64,000 bases of DNA from positions 186,001-250,000 of the forward strand of contig MQVO02000032.1 of NCBI GenBank assembly GCA_001986395.2. The letters are read 5' to 3'. Of this stretch, positions 1 to 12,569 are shown one piece after another; position 1 is the first letter of the stretch; each line of letters begins with the position of its first letter. This DNA is from Irpex lacteus (Eukaryota > Basidiomycota > Agaricomycetes > Polyporales > Irpicaceae). The notes beneath the pieces are model-generated. The model saw nothing but the letters and a program-made list of their open reading frames with translations. It did not search any database and had not been told where the DNA came from. The translations under genes were made by a program, and so were the position numbers.

Positions 1-2704
1 CGTGTTCAGATGCTCAAGAAATTGAAAACGGATCTTGACAAGACACGCGAACTTGCCCAGCTGTCCAAGCAACGAGAGACCCAGAAGTTGCTACAAGCAC
101 GAGCGGTGTACAAGCTTCTCAAGCGCACCCTATTACCTTCCCAAGCTGCATTGCGAGCGGCGTTTGCTCGAATCGTGGGGTAAGTCCAGACGACGTCTCT
201 CAATAGCTGCGTCTGACACGTGGCAGCTTTGACCGGCAGGACTTCTTCAAAAGCCCTGTATCTAGAATCGACGTTCCTGATTACTACGACATCGTTAAGC
301 AACCAATTTGCTGGGACGTCATCGACAAGAAGCTCAGTAGTTACGAGTATATGGATCTAGACGACCTCAAGGTGGGAGCAATCCGTCGTTATCGAATGCG
401 TCGCTCATCTCATAGCAGAAAGATGTCTATCTCGTCTTGGATAATGCACTGCTGTATAACCGACCTGATACGCCCTATTCTAAAGCCGCACTAAAGATCA
501 AGTCTCACGCGGATAGAATCCTCACCGAGTTGGAGCAAGCGAAGGTCCTGCATCCCGAATTGCTCGATAACTCTGTCGAATCATCTGAGCCGGAGGCCAG
601 CTCGTCTCGTCTCCTCGTTGGCGACCTTGAGCCTCCTCTTGAAGTCCTGCAGCCCCTATTCTCCCGCGACAGCATCGCTAACGACATGGAGACCATACTC
701 GAAACCGATCCTACGACATCCCTGTTTAATTTCGAGTTTGCCAAAGAGAAACCTCCACCCACACCACCTCCACCTAAGCCAAAGCGCGATCGTAAAGCTG
801 ATCTAGATCGTGCTCGACAGGAAAGGATCGCTGTGGCTGGTGAACGTGCAATGACACGGAGCACTGGAGGTGCTCTTACTGATAGCAGTCGACCATCTCT
901 GGAACCCATTGACGTGGAAATCGCCGAAGGCCAAATCCACGAAGACCATCACGATGAAAGGCGGCGGAAGCGGCCTAAAATCGTATTACCTGGTCATGCA
1001 GATGTTCCACCGGTTGTCGACGAGGTCGATGGTCGGGAGATGTTTATGAAGTTCGATGTTGGTTGGATTTTGCCGGATACGACGAGACGGGGTGGTCGTG
1101 CACCTGTAGACCGTCATCCCATCGAACCGAGACGGAAGAAGCCTAAGACTGGTGAGTTTCGATGCGTTCGATAGGACTATTGCTGAAGCCAAAAGTAGAA
1201 CGTGAGAGGTCGCACTTGTCTACAGAAGGCACGGCTGTCGCGCCAGAGGATATGGCTGGACCCAGTGGCCATGCCCACGAGGGTGAGGCCACTACCAACA
1301 GCGTTCCGATGCATGTACCTGAAGATGAGGCTGTGAAGATGCAAGTCGATGACGCTGTCCAGCTTCCTGAGACACCGCAACCCGACTCTGCTATGGATGT
1401 CTCGCCATTGGTGGCCAGCGATGTCCCCGTCCCCGTGGTGGATCCGCAGCCTTCGAATACGGAAATGGACCTGGCACTAGATCAAGAACAACCTGTTACT
1501 GAGGAAACACCCGACATTGTTAATGCTATCATCTATCCTCCAGACTCGATCCCTGTGAATACGGGTATTCAAGTTGAGACACAGCGTGAGGAGTCCCTCC
1601 ATGAAGCTGCTGCTGAGGTAGGGCCGGAAGCAGGGGTAGAGGCGGAGACAAGGGCGGAGGCGGAGGTAGACGCGGCGGCACAAGAGGAGGAAGAGGAGGA
1701 GGACGAAAGGCCTGTGCAGGTCATTGTCATCGACGTGCTTGACACGCCTGCAACTCGCAGAGAGAAGAATATGCGAAGGAAAGCGGAACGACTACGGAAA
1801 TCTTCTTTCGGTGGTCCCCAACCAGGCCCCTCGCGACCAGGCAATGGCGAACACTTCATCGATATGCAGGACAGCGGCAATCCCGATTCTGACGCTCATT
1901 CCGAGCTGACCGCTCTCTCCTCGGATGAAGAAGATCAAGATGATAGAAACAGTGGCGAGAACGCAATAGCCCCGGAGCCCTCACATGAGGTGCGGGTGCA
2001 AGACCTTGGAAAGGTGATTTTGGAGAAAGATCAGAGGTTACCCCATAAGACTCTCGGTAAGCTATCAATGAGTTTCATGGAACACATAGTGATTGTTTTT
2101 ATTTCGTAACAGTCTGGGCAAAGACTCGTAAGCCTCTTCATCCGCGTAGATTTAACACATAACTCATTGCAGGCCAGTCGGTTACCCATGGTGGCCTGCC
2201 TCCGTCGTTGATCCAGACTCGCCAGATGCTACGCTGGCTCCAAAGGCATCAGATCCTGTCAAGGCGCGCAAAGAACAGCTACATCTTGTTCGATACTTCG
2301 ATGGGAAGAATGGTAAAGTGGACGATACGTGGTACGTGTCTATTCAACGTATGCCTGTGTGGCAAGTATTTATGCGTGATACACAGGCAATGGGTTTCCC
2401 CTCCAAATATGAGGCTTTTTGGGAACTTCGAAGGTTAGTATCATTACGAATGGCTCCTCCTTTCAAGGGGTTTGTGCTGATTGTCACAAGAACTCGACGA
2501 GGACATGGTTGCCAACAAATCGAAAATGCAGAGATGGAACAAAGAGAAGGCGAAGTCTCAATGTCGAAAGGCGTATCAGTCTGTATCACAAATTTTAGCC
2601 TTTCAGTTCGTTTGACTGATCGTCACGATAGACGGGCGAAGGAAGAGTCCAGTGGAGACCGACCAATAACCCAGGTCGCAAAGCCCAACGACGCCGAAGT
2701 GTAG
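1..2704 (+). CDS. NTO1: NTO1/BRPF-like bromod­omain-PWWP protein (3' part, 5' end outside window)
   Basis: This is the C-terminal 754 residues of a chromatin-reader protein; the start lies upstream of the window. Exons: 1-179, 227-371, 419-1151, 1226-2056, 2113-2127, 2178-2331, 2387-2433, 2491-2578, 2632-2704; all phases agree. A bromodomain spans about residues 60-135 (ZA-loop PDYYDIVKQP and the acetyl-lysine pocket region NALLYN). A long acidic, low-complexity linker follows. A PWWP domain begins at the motif GYPWWPASVVDP, after a 15-nt exon, and is followed by a basic helical tail. Bromodomain then PWWP is the order of the BRPF/Nto1 scaffold of MYST-type histone acetyltransferase complexes (NuA3 in yeast). 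Its PHD fingers would lie in the missing part. The role in reading acetylated and methylated histones is inferred from the family. Confidence 0.85.
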
Positions 2705-3764
2705 CGCCGACAGCTGGCTGCGGCCGAATAATTGTTTGCTCCTAACATTGTGTCATGATATTTTTTCTGGCATTGCTTTTCTTACTGAAATATCGCCCTT
2801 CCCTGCTTACACGGCGATATCAGAGTTATTCTGGTCAATAGCAGTTGCATAACAGCATGCCATCCCGATATTCACGCGTTCGACTTCAGACAAACTTACT
2901 TCACCTCACAACCGATGATAAACAAACATCTTCGAATAAGGGCACCGATGAAGATGCTGATGGGAAATGCCATCGTAGCGTTGGTAGCGCCACCGCGACA
3001 TGAACATCATTTGCCAATGCAGACGGAGATGCTAGTACGGGAGCGGCGGATGCTGCCCTCTCTTCAGTTGAGCGGTTGCAGTGATTGCCCAGGATTGCCC
3101 TTGTATTGCAATTGAACGTCTTGTCTCCTTCACATCGTATAGACGCCCTTCCCGCCTGATCAAAGCTATGTGGTATGCTTCTCCCTCCATTTGCGATAGG
3201 ACTTATTGTGTTTGCTTCTTTAGCAATTCCCCACTTCCCTGTCGGACTCTACAAGACATCAACATTTCATAGGAAATGCAAACCTTAACGTCAATGCACC
3301 CGCAAGAAGAACCAACTTGCGAAATCGGGAGTAATTATACGACTAGTCTCCCTGAGGCAGAGTAGAAACGTTCAACCTTCGCGGGCTCAACGACTCATAT
3401 CAGTGGACGGTCGATGCGTGCCATAGACACAGCCTTTGGCAATAAGGTCTCGCCAATCAGACTAAGTGTCCGACAAAACCTCGGAACGCGTGCTATTCCA
3501 CAAGTGAGTCTTTGACGTACTCTCATTATTTGGCAACATCGTGTCCTCACTGGATTGACCGCACTTGCTGAACGTTAGGTACTGGCTAATTAACAGACAT
3601 TTGAAACGCGTGCATATTTATCATGATGGTCATGGCCTTTTCGGCTTCGTCCAATAATGCGCATCAGTTACGAAAAGTCCGATGGCTTGTTCAAGAGATA
3701 TAGTCGCCATCGTTTCCTACGGAACTTCTCTTCGTTTGTTCGCCGCAGCGTCTTCACCAAAGGA
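2705..3764. other. intergenic region
   Basis: No convincing gene. Only short, unconserved open frames are present, and the stretch should hold the 3' UTR of the NTO1-like gene and the promoter of the next gene. Confidence 0.6.
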
Positions 3765-3770
3765 TATAAA
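3765..3770 (+). promoter_or_regulatory. TATA-like box
   Basis: The sequence TATAAA lies 66 bp upstream of the ATG of the DUF6533 gene, a typical distance for a fungal core promoter. No transcript start is visible directly. Confidence 0.45.
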
Positions 3771-3836
3771 TGAGGTGCCTATTGACAGATATGCTACTGC
3801 GAATACACCTACTCCACGCATATACTCACCACACCC

Positions 3837-5353
3837 ATGGACATGAGTAATTTTGGTCTCGGTCAGCTCAACTTGGCCATGAATATGCGCTATATCTACG
3901 GTAAGAATATTCTTGTGTCTAGATATTCCACGTAACATCTTTCACTCATTAATTTTATCCCCAAGCTGCGGGGATGACTGGTGCCCTCTGGGATCATATT
4001 CTTACCATCGTCGATGAAATCGAGTATTTTTGGCGATCAGAGTCGTGGACAGCCCAAGATATCTTGTTTCTTGGGTCGCGCTATGTCACTATTCTGGGTT
4101 CTTTATTCGTTGGTATCAGTAAGTACACGACGACCGGCTTGCCTTAAACGTCACTCAACCGGCCTGCATCTGTAATGTAGTGGTATCTGGCGCCATTGCT
4201 ATGACAGAACGAGTGAGTTCACTCGTCGAATCCTGGACCAGAGGGGGCTAACCAGTTTTATCAGACGTAAGTTACACGCAGCGCCTTACAGTCGTTTGAA
4301 GTATGTCAGACACACTGTACCATAGTTGCAAAGCCTTGATCGCGATAGAGACCATATCCATACCATTGGGAATCTGTGTATCTCACGGTATCTTTACATT
4401 GCAGTTGATAGAACACAGCCGGGCACTGATCTCATTTTACTATAGCTCTCGTCGCCCTTCGAGTCTTTGGGCTTTGGGATCACAGAAGGCATGCCATGAA
4501 GATTCTCTGGTCAATTTTTGCGACGACGTATGGGTGCTTCTTTGTCCTCATAGCGTTACTATTGAGGTTTATCCTTGGTGCGCATTTACATCGGCTGAAG
4601 GCACTGCACACACTGAAATGGAGGACAGTGAATGTATCTCTGCCGTCTGGCTTGCCTTTCTGCGCAATCCCACGCAAATCTGGTCTCGACCCTGGAGCCT
4701 GGATCTCGCTAGTGAGTACAAGCATCTGAGAGAGATAGAAGTCACTTGTCACTAACAACAGCCTTTCAGTTAGTCTTCAACATCCTAATAATTCTATTGA
4801 CTGCCAGCAGTGCAATTGAGAGGCCTTATCGTCATAACAAGGACGTGATTGACCGCCTTAAACGAGATGGATGTATCTCATTTCTTGTGAGTTCATCCTG
4901 ATGATGGTTTCCACGCTTTAGTATTTCTGAATGTGCATTCTCTACAAGATCCTTACCGGTAAGCAGATGCCGTTATTGACAAGGAAGGACACTCGATAAC
5001 ATGACATCAGTTACATGTACTTTGAATCTGGTAATGCAGTTCGCTGGAGATGTAAGCAGTCTGTCATGGGTTTTGCGTTAATTGGTGACTAATGTGCTGT
5101 GTACTAGTCTCAGAGCTCATATATGTTTTTGTAAGTTGTGTCTCGCTTATTGTCTTTCTATTAATCTCTCATCTTGCTCGGTCGCAGCGTCACAGTATGG
5201 GCTATCGATAATAGCATCTTATCGCGGATGGTTCTACGGATAGAGGCTGAAAAAAGACGGCTTACGCGAGAGGGACTTACCGATTGCTACCTTCTGACCG
5301 AAGTCGATCATCCGAGGAAAAGCAGGCATGGCTCATATCGCGAATTTCCATGA
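3837..5353 (+). CDS. DUF6533-domain multi-pass membrane protein
   Basis: A 12-exon gene giving about 309 residues: 3837-3900, 3966-4118, 4181-4212, 4256-4266, 4326-4387, 4446-4577, 4601-4711, 4762-4886, 4949-4958, 5011-5051, 5108-5130, 5188-5353. Two exons are only 10-11 nt, but every phase closes. The N-terminal segment ALWDHILTIVDEIEYFW is the DUF6533 signature. Later segments (LVALRVFGLWDHRR, and the loop IERPYRHNKDVIDRL followed by RDG) match the rest of this Basidiomycota family. About seven hydrophobic segments are seen, with the C-terminus charged and presumably cytosolic. The function is unknown; such proteins resemble seven-helix receptors in layout only. The start at 3837 was chosen because it gives the first in-frame ATG; 3843 is also an in-frame ATG. 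Confidence 0.8.
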
Positions 5354-5868
5354 ACCATATCTTTCGAGTGATGAGCCACGATATTTCTTGACTACTTTTG
5401 TATCTTTATCGGGCGACGATGCATGATGCTCAGCGCAGTGCGCAGTCAGCGGAGTACCCCGTAATTGTTGCGATATTTATTTCTAACTTAAAGATGGTGT
5501 ACAGTCAACTATCTCATAATGCATAACTCCCGAGCCCTCAATTTCTCGTCCGCTGCGCCACGTCCCGCAACTATATATTTTTCGAGTACGTAGGCACAAC
5601 AGTATTCCTTGTATGCATAATCTGAGCGCAATCCCGAGCCTGACTTTGGGGAGGCATTTGACTATATCATGCAAAATGTGTTTATGCATTATGAGATAGT
5701 TGACTGTACTTAGTATTCTGTAAACCAATCATTGCATCGTGAACTTTTGAGATAAAAATGAAGCGAAATATATTCTAAGATACACGTCAGTTTCGTATGG
5801 AACACAGTAATTGTGACGAGTGCCGATTCGCGTGCCATGCTCTACGTAAGGACACCAATATTGATCCG
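5354..5868. other. convergent intergenic region
   Basis: It lies between the convergent DUF6533 and F-box genes and holds their 3' ends plus the inverted-repeat element at 5499-5709. No coding frame is supported. Confidence 0.6.
5499..5709. repeat. inverted-repeat element (28-bp perfect arms), MITE candidate
   Basis: The arms 5499-5526 and 5682-5709 are perfect reverse complements of each other over 28 bp, starting GTACAGTCAACTATCTC. They enclose 155 bp without a coding frame. Size and symmetry fit a miniature DNA transposon. I could not fix a target-site duplication, so a simple hairpin in the 3' UTRs of the convergent genes remains possible. Confidence 0.65.
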
Positions 5869-7616
5869 TTACATGGCCTCGACGTCTATTTCTGAGTAAT
5901 CGGCATTGAGCATAGCTATGTCAATCTCCGGAAACGCATCCTTGAGGTCTTTCAACGCAATCAGGGCATCCTGAGAGATAGCACCAACGATCCGAATCTT
6001 CTCCAAAGTCAGTGTGTGCGAAATACGAAGACCACGAAGGCTGCAACGCAGACGAACTAACTCGTAGGCACTGATGACGTAATGATGGTCTAACACTAGT
6101 GTTTTGAGCTTAGGGAAGTGGGGGTATGCGGAAAGTCGTCGGCCATCAGGAGTTTGATCTAACAAGTATGACAGGCCCTGGTACGTATCATCTCCGTCCC
6201 ATGCCAGCAAGGTCGAGACGTTAGGACAGATGTCTGCGACGTCCATGTATATCATTTTCTCGTCGAGACTCAGCGCAACGGTTGAAATTTCTTTGAGAGG
6301 CAAGGTGTGGAGGAGGGGTTGTAGCCAAGCCTGAGGGGGGAGCGTCCAGTCCCATGCGGGATGAGGTTCGAAGCAGGACCAGTATATCGAGATTTGAACT
6401 CCTCCGAAATCTTCCTGCTGCAGATCAGGGCTGAACGTCTGACGCGAAACTCGTTCATAATATTGTAAACCGTTTGTTTGGTGCGCGTCGTCCAGTGAGA
6501 CAGCGTGCCTCGTGCAGTATAGTCGTGCGACGATGACAGTGTCATATGGGCCATCGTCCTCGTCCTCACAATCGTAGTGGGCTTGCATATATTTTAAGGG
6601 TGAAACGACTCCTCCTGCGGGATCAGTTATATCGGATATAGCTTGCGCCAGTTCAGTGAGGGAGGAAACGATTCCGGGTTCGTCTAATCCTTCGTCTCCC
6701 CTCAAATTGGAGCATATCTCGATGCTCACGGTAGGAGGAATGGACAGAACGTTCAGAATTAGCGAGGAGGTCCAAAGTGGTCCGGTAATGCACAGCATCC
6801 TGAGCCTGTCGAGTGTAGCGACAGACGTATGGATGACCGCATCTTCCGTGTGAGAGACAACACTCTTCAGCGTCAAGAGCTCCAGCAAGGGCATCTGCTG
6901 CAGGCCATGCACTAACTCCGCTATCGTTGGCTTGCTGCGAGAGCTGGACGCGTCAATATGCAAACTTCGAAGGGTAGAAGCGAAGACGGTGTAGGTCATC
7001 TGGAAGTCGCGGGGTGAGAACCACAGAGTGTGAAGCCTTGGAAAATCTCCCGAAATAAAGAGCTCCGCGAGCGGATGGAGGTTCGATGTCGGGAAGAGCA
7101 TCAAAATTTCCAAGAGAGGTAGTGAAGTGAGCCCGTCGAACGCCCGTTGACCGTTATCATCCGGCATGCTTTTGAGGCAGAGTGAGCTACAACGAAAGAA
7201 ATGGGAGGAAAAGCGATGCAAGGCACGGTGTTCCGAGTCATTGACGGCCCAATGAAGCGTCAAAGGCAGCATGTATGTTCGTTCGAAGAAGCAGTCCGGA
7301 GTGTTGAGGGCAAGGTTGAGTGTGGTCCAAAGCGACGTGGTTTGAATAGCCACCTCGTGCCACAACCAATTGACCAAGAGAATAGAGCACCACGAGTAGT
7401 CGTCCCAGGGATGGTAGCCCTCCCTAAGCCACGTGAATATCTGGGCCAAGAGCTCGAAGGGGAGGTTGTTGATTGGTCCACCTCCCGCGTTTTGGTGGCT
7501 TCTTTCAGTGAGCAAGCCACTTCTATTCGTTCGGTGGAGCCTACCCCTCCTCAGATAAGAGAATGAGACACAATTAGATGTCAGGCTATCCCGTACCTCA
7601 TGTGTGTGCCCACCAT
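5869..7616 (-). CDS. F-box protein with LRR-like C-terminal region (copy 1)
   Basis: About 566 residues in two exons: 7597-7616 and 5869-7549. The long frame itself begins with GTG and lacks an early ATG. A short first exon (ATG at 7616, 20 nt) with a 47-nt intron restores a clean start in phase. An F-box lies at about residues 33-75 (INNLPFELLAQIFTWLREG, then WCSILLVNWLWHEVAI). It is followed by repeated short hydrophobic-strand segments of LRR type (for example LPLLEILMLFP and FPRLHTLWF). Such proteins serve as substrate adaptors of SCF ubiquitin ligases, where the F-box binds Skp1. The substrate is unknown. A clear paralogue lies at 42731-44515. Basidiomycetes carry large families of such genes. 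Confidence 0.8.
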
Positions 7617-9667
7617 CCCTGAACTCTCCGTAGTAGAAACTTGAACAAGTCTGTAAGTATGTGCGACCGAGGCAACGACGTCTTGCTGTATCACAGACAA
7701 TAAGCTCATATACTTGACGTGTAGTCTGGCCGCTCACCTCTGATCAATTTCGAAGCGGTGCACGAGGGTATGCTTGCAGAGCAATGGCAATGGTAGGGAG
7801 CCGGGGTCGAAGGATGTTGCAGCGACGGTGAAGGTATAGGAATGATTCTTGGGAGAAGAGCGACAGGTAATCCCAGCCCAGTACACGCCTCGGCGGAGTT
7901 CAAAGCCGCGACCTTAACTGCCTAAAAGGGAAGGTAGCGGTATGGCCTTTTCTGCCAGAGAGGCCTGCTGGTCACAAGGCCGTGGGATCTAGATCTACGT
8001 GTGCCGGCAGCTAAATCAGAAGAATAACTCGATGGCCATAGCCTCTGGGAGGCCGATGTGTAGTCATGATCATGAGCAACAATACGAACGACAAAGATTG
8101 AGATAAGTACGTACGTCCGGGGCAAAGGCCAACTACTGCCAGCAGTGGAGCTTGTTCGAGCCTACCGATAACCCTAAGCAATATCATGCAAGTAGAAATC
8201 TATGTCCTATCGCGTTGAGAAGATGTTTATAATCGCGTGTGAGCACTGTGAAGGTGGGCCTGAGTTCAAGCTTCAAGCTTCACTGGCACTCCAGCTGAGG
8301 GTTTTCGGGTGAGTACGTATACGATACTAATATAAGTATTTGCTCCTCGGACTGGGAAAAAAAACATCAAGACATATGCGCACAGAAGCAAACTCCGAAT
8401 CTTTCTGACACTCTACCTTCCAAAACTTTGAGCCTCTGCCATTTTTTGAAGTTAAGTAAAGAATCCAGCTCAAGCTTCAAGGTAATGAAGTACTAGTCAC
8501 GAGTTACGGCCGAGAGTTGAGCGGTTTAGCGCCGAAAGGCCAGCGACGGCCCAGCGTTGGCAACATGATAGTGAATCTCTGCATTTCTGGTTTGACCTTG
8601 ACCATAACCCATAACCTGCGCTCCCCGTTCCATATATAATCATCATAGAGCACGGTATGCATACTCGGACAAGCTGTATGATCTGTCAGTGTAACGTATG
8701 CTTTACGGGCTCATTGACGTTCGCAAGACCATCATGACCGGTAGTCACCCCGTCGGGCCCAAGTTCGAATACCGGTCGCCACTCGTTTAAATGAAGATGT
8801 ACGGGCAAACCTCCTGAATAGACTATCATGGCCGCAGTGGAACACAAACTGGATCAAGAAAGACTGGAGGACAAGAAGGAGGTGTAAAATTATAAATACT
8901 TCAAGTTTCGGCCCTTATAAACACTTTCTCGTCGCAACGTAATCGTACTATCCGCCACTGGCAGCGTATGGACTTCACAGGCAGGTCTTATTTCTCCGTT
9001 GTGATCGCATAAATGGGATTGATTTTAAACGACAGTTGTCTATGAAGATCTCGAACCTGCGGTTCCTGCCTGTGGCTCCGACATAACGTCAAAAACATTT
9101 ACACTGACATGCGCAAGACGTAGACGTCTTCGCTTCTATTCATTAGGTGGAGTGGTTGGAATTCAATTTCCAACCTGAGTAGCCGGGGTAGCTCTCAACG
9201 CTCTCCAAGTTTATGCGGAGTTCTTGTCCTATGTTGACGAATCTCAAGCCAGTCTCTTTGCATGCCAATGCGGATGCACGTACGGCGCCGTCACCGTAGC
9301 GGAGATGAAGCATTGCCTATCGGCATTGCTCTCGGTTAGCTTTCCCACCGTCAAGCTTAAGATTCTTCGTAAAGCCACTCACACGAGGCCTTCATATAGC
9401 ATTTTGGTCGGTGACAGGCAATACCGGTACCGCCAGGCTCCGCTGGAGCATCGCGCAGTCAAAGATAAGGTCGTTCTGTCGTTCTTCGAGTCATTCACCC
9501 TCGTCAACGATTTCCGTCCCAACTGCAGGTGGTACGTTAGCGATCTTGAAGAATCTGTTCCGTAACTTGCAAACTGAAAGCCGACGAGGTGCTCAGAGCT
9601 GCCACAGCAGTACATTTCATATCCGAGATGAGTGAACGTCTGCTGGCGGGAGATAAGGATCAAGGTG
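7617..9667. other. divergent intergenic region between F-box copy 1 and DUF6535 copy 1
   Basis: About 2 kb with only short frames. It must contain both divergent promoters. A 113-codon frame at 9224-9565 begins without ATG and resembles nothing I know, so it is not called. Confidence 0.5.
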
Positions 9668-12365
9668 GGGATGGTAAAGGTCGACTCTCGGCCTCAGATG
9701 CGGAACACACGCTTCAGACCTTCCGAAGGATGGACCTCCATGGCAGCTCAGGTTCAGGAGTACGACGAAGCGAAAGTGAAGGATACCAAGGAGGACATTG
9801 ATACCCTACTTGTCTTCGTGCGTTGCGGGTTCCAAGCGTATCTATAATGCACTCATTTCTGTCACAGGCTGGTCTATTCTCTGCGGTCCTGACTGCTTTC
9901 CTCGTGGAGTCTTACCAGAGGCTTGTCCCTGATACTTCATCGCAAATGCTAGTCGTCATGCAACGAATGTCGCTCCAGTTAGCCTCTTTCAATGGACCCG
10001 GCGGGATGACAAACTCGACGTACCAGCCATCGATAACGGCTTCTGACGTTACGTTACAACCCTTCCAGCCCTCTCCGACAGACATTTGCATCAATGTTCT
10101 GTGGTTTGCGTCCCTCATCTTCAGCCTGATAACGGCATCGTTCGGCATACTCGTCAAACAGTGGCTACGAGGATACCTGGCCGTCGAGAATCCGGCACCC
10201 CTCGCGCGCCTTCGTGTGCGTCACTATCGCTGGCCGGGCGTAATCCAGTGGAAAGTCTTCGAAATCGCCGCCGTGCTGCCATTACTCCAGCAACTCTCCC
10301 TCGCGCTGTTCTTCATTGGGTTATGCTACTTCACCAGCTCAGTACACGAGAGTGTCGGCCACACCAGTCTTCCCCTCGTTGCGGGTTGGGCATTCTGTTT
10401 CACGACCGTTACTATCCTCCCTGCGTTCTTCCCCCGATGCCCGTACAAGACCACACTACTCAAGAGTCTGTTTCAGACGGTGCATACGACTCTCACTTTC
10501 ATGACAAAGGAGATGGTGGAGTGGTGGTGGCTTGAAAGTCGCAATATGAAGCATCCGGGCTGGCTGATTACCTGGCTAGCCCAGTATCGCGACTTCCTCC
10601 AGAGTCACTTCTCGAAGCACGATGAAACCGCCATTGTCTCTAATGACAAGGGAGATCTAGATATCCTCGCCGAGGTCGATGTCCTCCAATCCAACGACAC
10701 CCTTATTCCTACCACCATCTTCGACTCATTGCAACAGATTCACGATCTCGAATGGGCCGACGTCATGAACCTCGTGCTACAACTACTAGAAAACCGGCTT
10801 CCTGTTACTACATCCTTGACGTCGAAGCCACCTGCGCCCTTCTATCTGCGAACGCTGAATGCATCGGCTTACACTGGGATCATTAACATTCTGTCTCATT
10901 ACTTTGGGCAACATATGTCGTCATCTCTAGAATCCGATGGAGACATTCGCAACTGGCTGTCTACGGAATGGAGTCAACGCGCACTTTACATCCTTTTCTC
11001 CCCGGGACGTGGACCTCTTCCCAACGATGGTGTTGAGGTGCTGTCCAGTGTTCTCACCGTCCAAGGTGCCTTTGTGATGAAGCTCCTCATACATGGATGC
11101 TTCAAGCACGAATCGGACCCAAGCAGGCAGCTCCGGATCTTGCTTCAGGGGCTAAAATGCCGAGCAGAGGATATGAACTGGACGCTCGTTTCGTCTCTGC
11201 GATATCTAGAAGCCATCATCGATACTGTGTTCCAAGCTGTCCGCCCGCACTTGGGAGATATAGTCCCCAACGGCTCCTTAGTACTGGACGGAGATGTCGC
11301 AGCATGGCCGTGGCACGATGCACTACCTGACGGCACCATCTGCAACGACGCAACAGAGTTCACTGCGGAGATCGTTCGCCGAGCTATACATGGGTCAGAA
11401 CGTCCATCTCCCAACGATGTCTCTGCGCATACCAGTGACACAGACCTCAATGCGGCATCGGCAGCGGTCGGTCCCACATCTCGTCAACTTACGGGAGCTA
11501 TTGCGTGTATGTGGCTGTTGGCTAACAAGGCGAGGCGTACACCTGGCATGTATTGGTTCTGCGCTGCGATAGGAGATTGTCTGTCTCGCAATAGTGGATC
11601 CCTTGCTCTCCTGAGTGCGTTCATGATAACGCCAGACTCTGATGTCTCAGGCGTGTGTGGAAAACTCATACAGCACTCTTCGTTGACTCTCCACGGTGAG
11701 CAAAATGACCTAATAAAATAGACACCATTCAATGCTAACATTAGTTGTCAGTCAACGCCCGAATGCTCTTTAACTTGGTTGACGCAATGAAAGCTGTAAA
11801 CAGCGGCTGGAACAAGCACACCGCATCCAGTGAAGCTGGCAACATCCCTTCGCCAAACTATATAAAGCATGCTTTACGGATTCTCTGCTTTGTCGTCCAT
11901 CTTTCGCAGTACCCTCACACGTCGCAGTACATTGACGGATGGAAGACGCTCGGTTCAGCTGTTTCTGATCTTGTTTATCGTGCACTGACTATCGAGGTTC
12001 CCTCCGTCGAGGATCTTGTTAATCGGGTCGCCGAGGCTGTTCATCTTCTTCCTCAAGGCACCATCGAGGTTGATTTGGTCAAGTCTTGTCTCATTCATAT
12101 CCAACAGCAAGATGTGAAGGCTGCGTTTCCCGACTGGAGCTGGCGAACGGAGGCTCCTCCGTACGACGAATGGACATCGAAGTTCGATGATGCGGGGGCC
12201 ATTTTTGACAATAATCTTATTAGACTAATTTCTACGATACATGTCGCTTCTCTCGGACGCGGTGCGGACGCCTCCGATATCGACAAGTGTTATAGGGTCC
12301 GAAGGCTCAATCTCGTCAAGAACATCGGTGATCTCCTATCCTGCTACTCCGAAGGCTCTGTATAG
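9668..12365 (+). CDS. DUF6535-domain membrane protein (copy 1)
   Basis: Three exons, 9668-9817, 9868-11695 and 11752-12365, giving about 863 residues. The DUF6535 domain spans roughly residues 20-240. It has an acidic first part (TKEDIDTLLVF) and membrane segments AGLFSAVLTAFLVESYQ, VLWFASLIFSLITASFGI, LLQQLSLALFFIGLCYF and LPLVAGWAFCFTTVTILP, with the conserved KQWLRGYLAVENPAPLARLR loop. The remaining 600 residues are helical with no known domain. The start is uncertain: 9668 and 9695 are in-frame ATGs; 9628 is an ATG in another frame. The protein is closely similar to the copy at 44792-47630, with the same two intron positions. The function is unknown. An open, proline/serine-rich frame continues after the TAG stop (12366-12569). 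Confidence 0.8.
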
Positions 12366-12569
12366 TCACATCCACCTCAAACTCGACAATCTTCCCCAGA
12401 CCCAGCTACGGCATCTGCGGGAAGTGCTACGTCCATGGGCTCAAATGTTCTCGGTGGCTCTCCAGATAGTCCGAGTCGAAACGCTCCTACAGTGTTCTCT
12501 TATCCACCACCTCCGTCAACCGCTGCAGCAGATTCCGCTTATTCAGGATATAAGAACGGTAGAGCCTGA
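12366..12569 (+). other. in-frame Pro/Ser-rich tail downstream of the DUF6535 stop
   Basis: After the TAG of DUF6535 copy 1, the same frame stays open for 67 codons to TGA. It encodes a low-complexity, protein-like stretch rich in Ser, Pro and Ala (for example SPDSPSRN and YPPPPSTAAADSAYSG). It may be a former C-terminus cut off by a nonsense mutation, a readthrough extension, or chance. Copy 2 does not have it. Confidence 0.4.

Noticed and set aside
505..909. Open frame of 134 codons antisense to the NTO1-like gene
   Set aside because: A shadow of the real exon 419-1151, which continues a bromodomain in phase.
5869..7737. F-box copy 1 starting at 7737
   Set aside because: The codon there is GTG and lies in a good splice donor (GAG followed by GTGAGC); the two-exon model from ATG 7616 is better.
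8725..8785. tRNA-like B-box (AAGTTCGAATACC)
   Set aside because: No A box at the right distance and the flanking ACCGGT palindrome explains the apparent stem.
9632..9667. DUF6535 copy 1 starting at 9632
   Set aside because: The codon at 9632 is GTG; the first in-frame ATG is at 9668.
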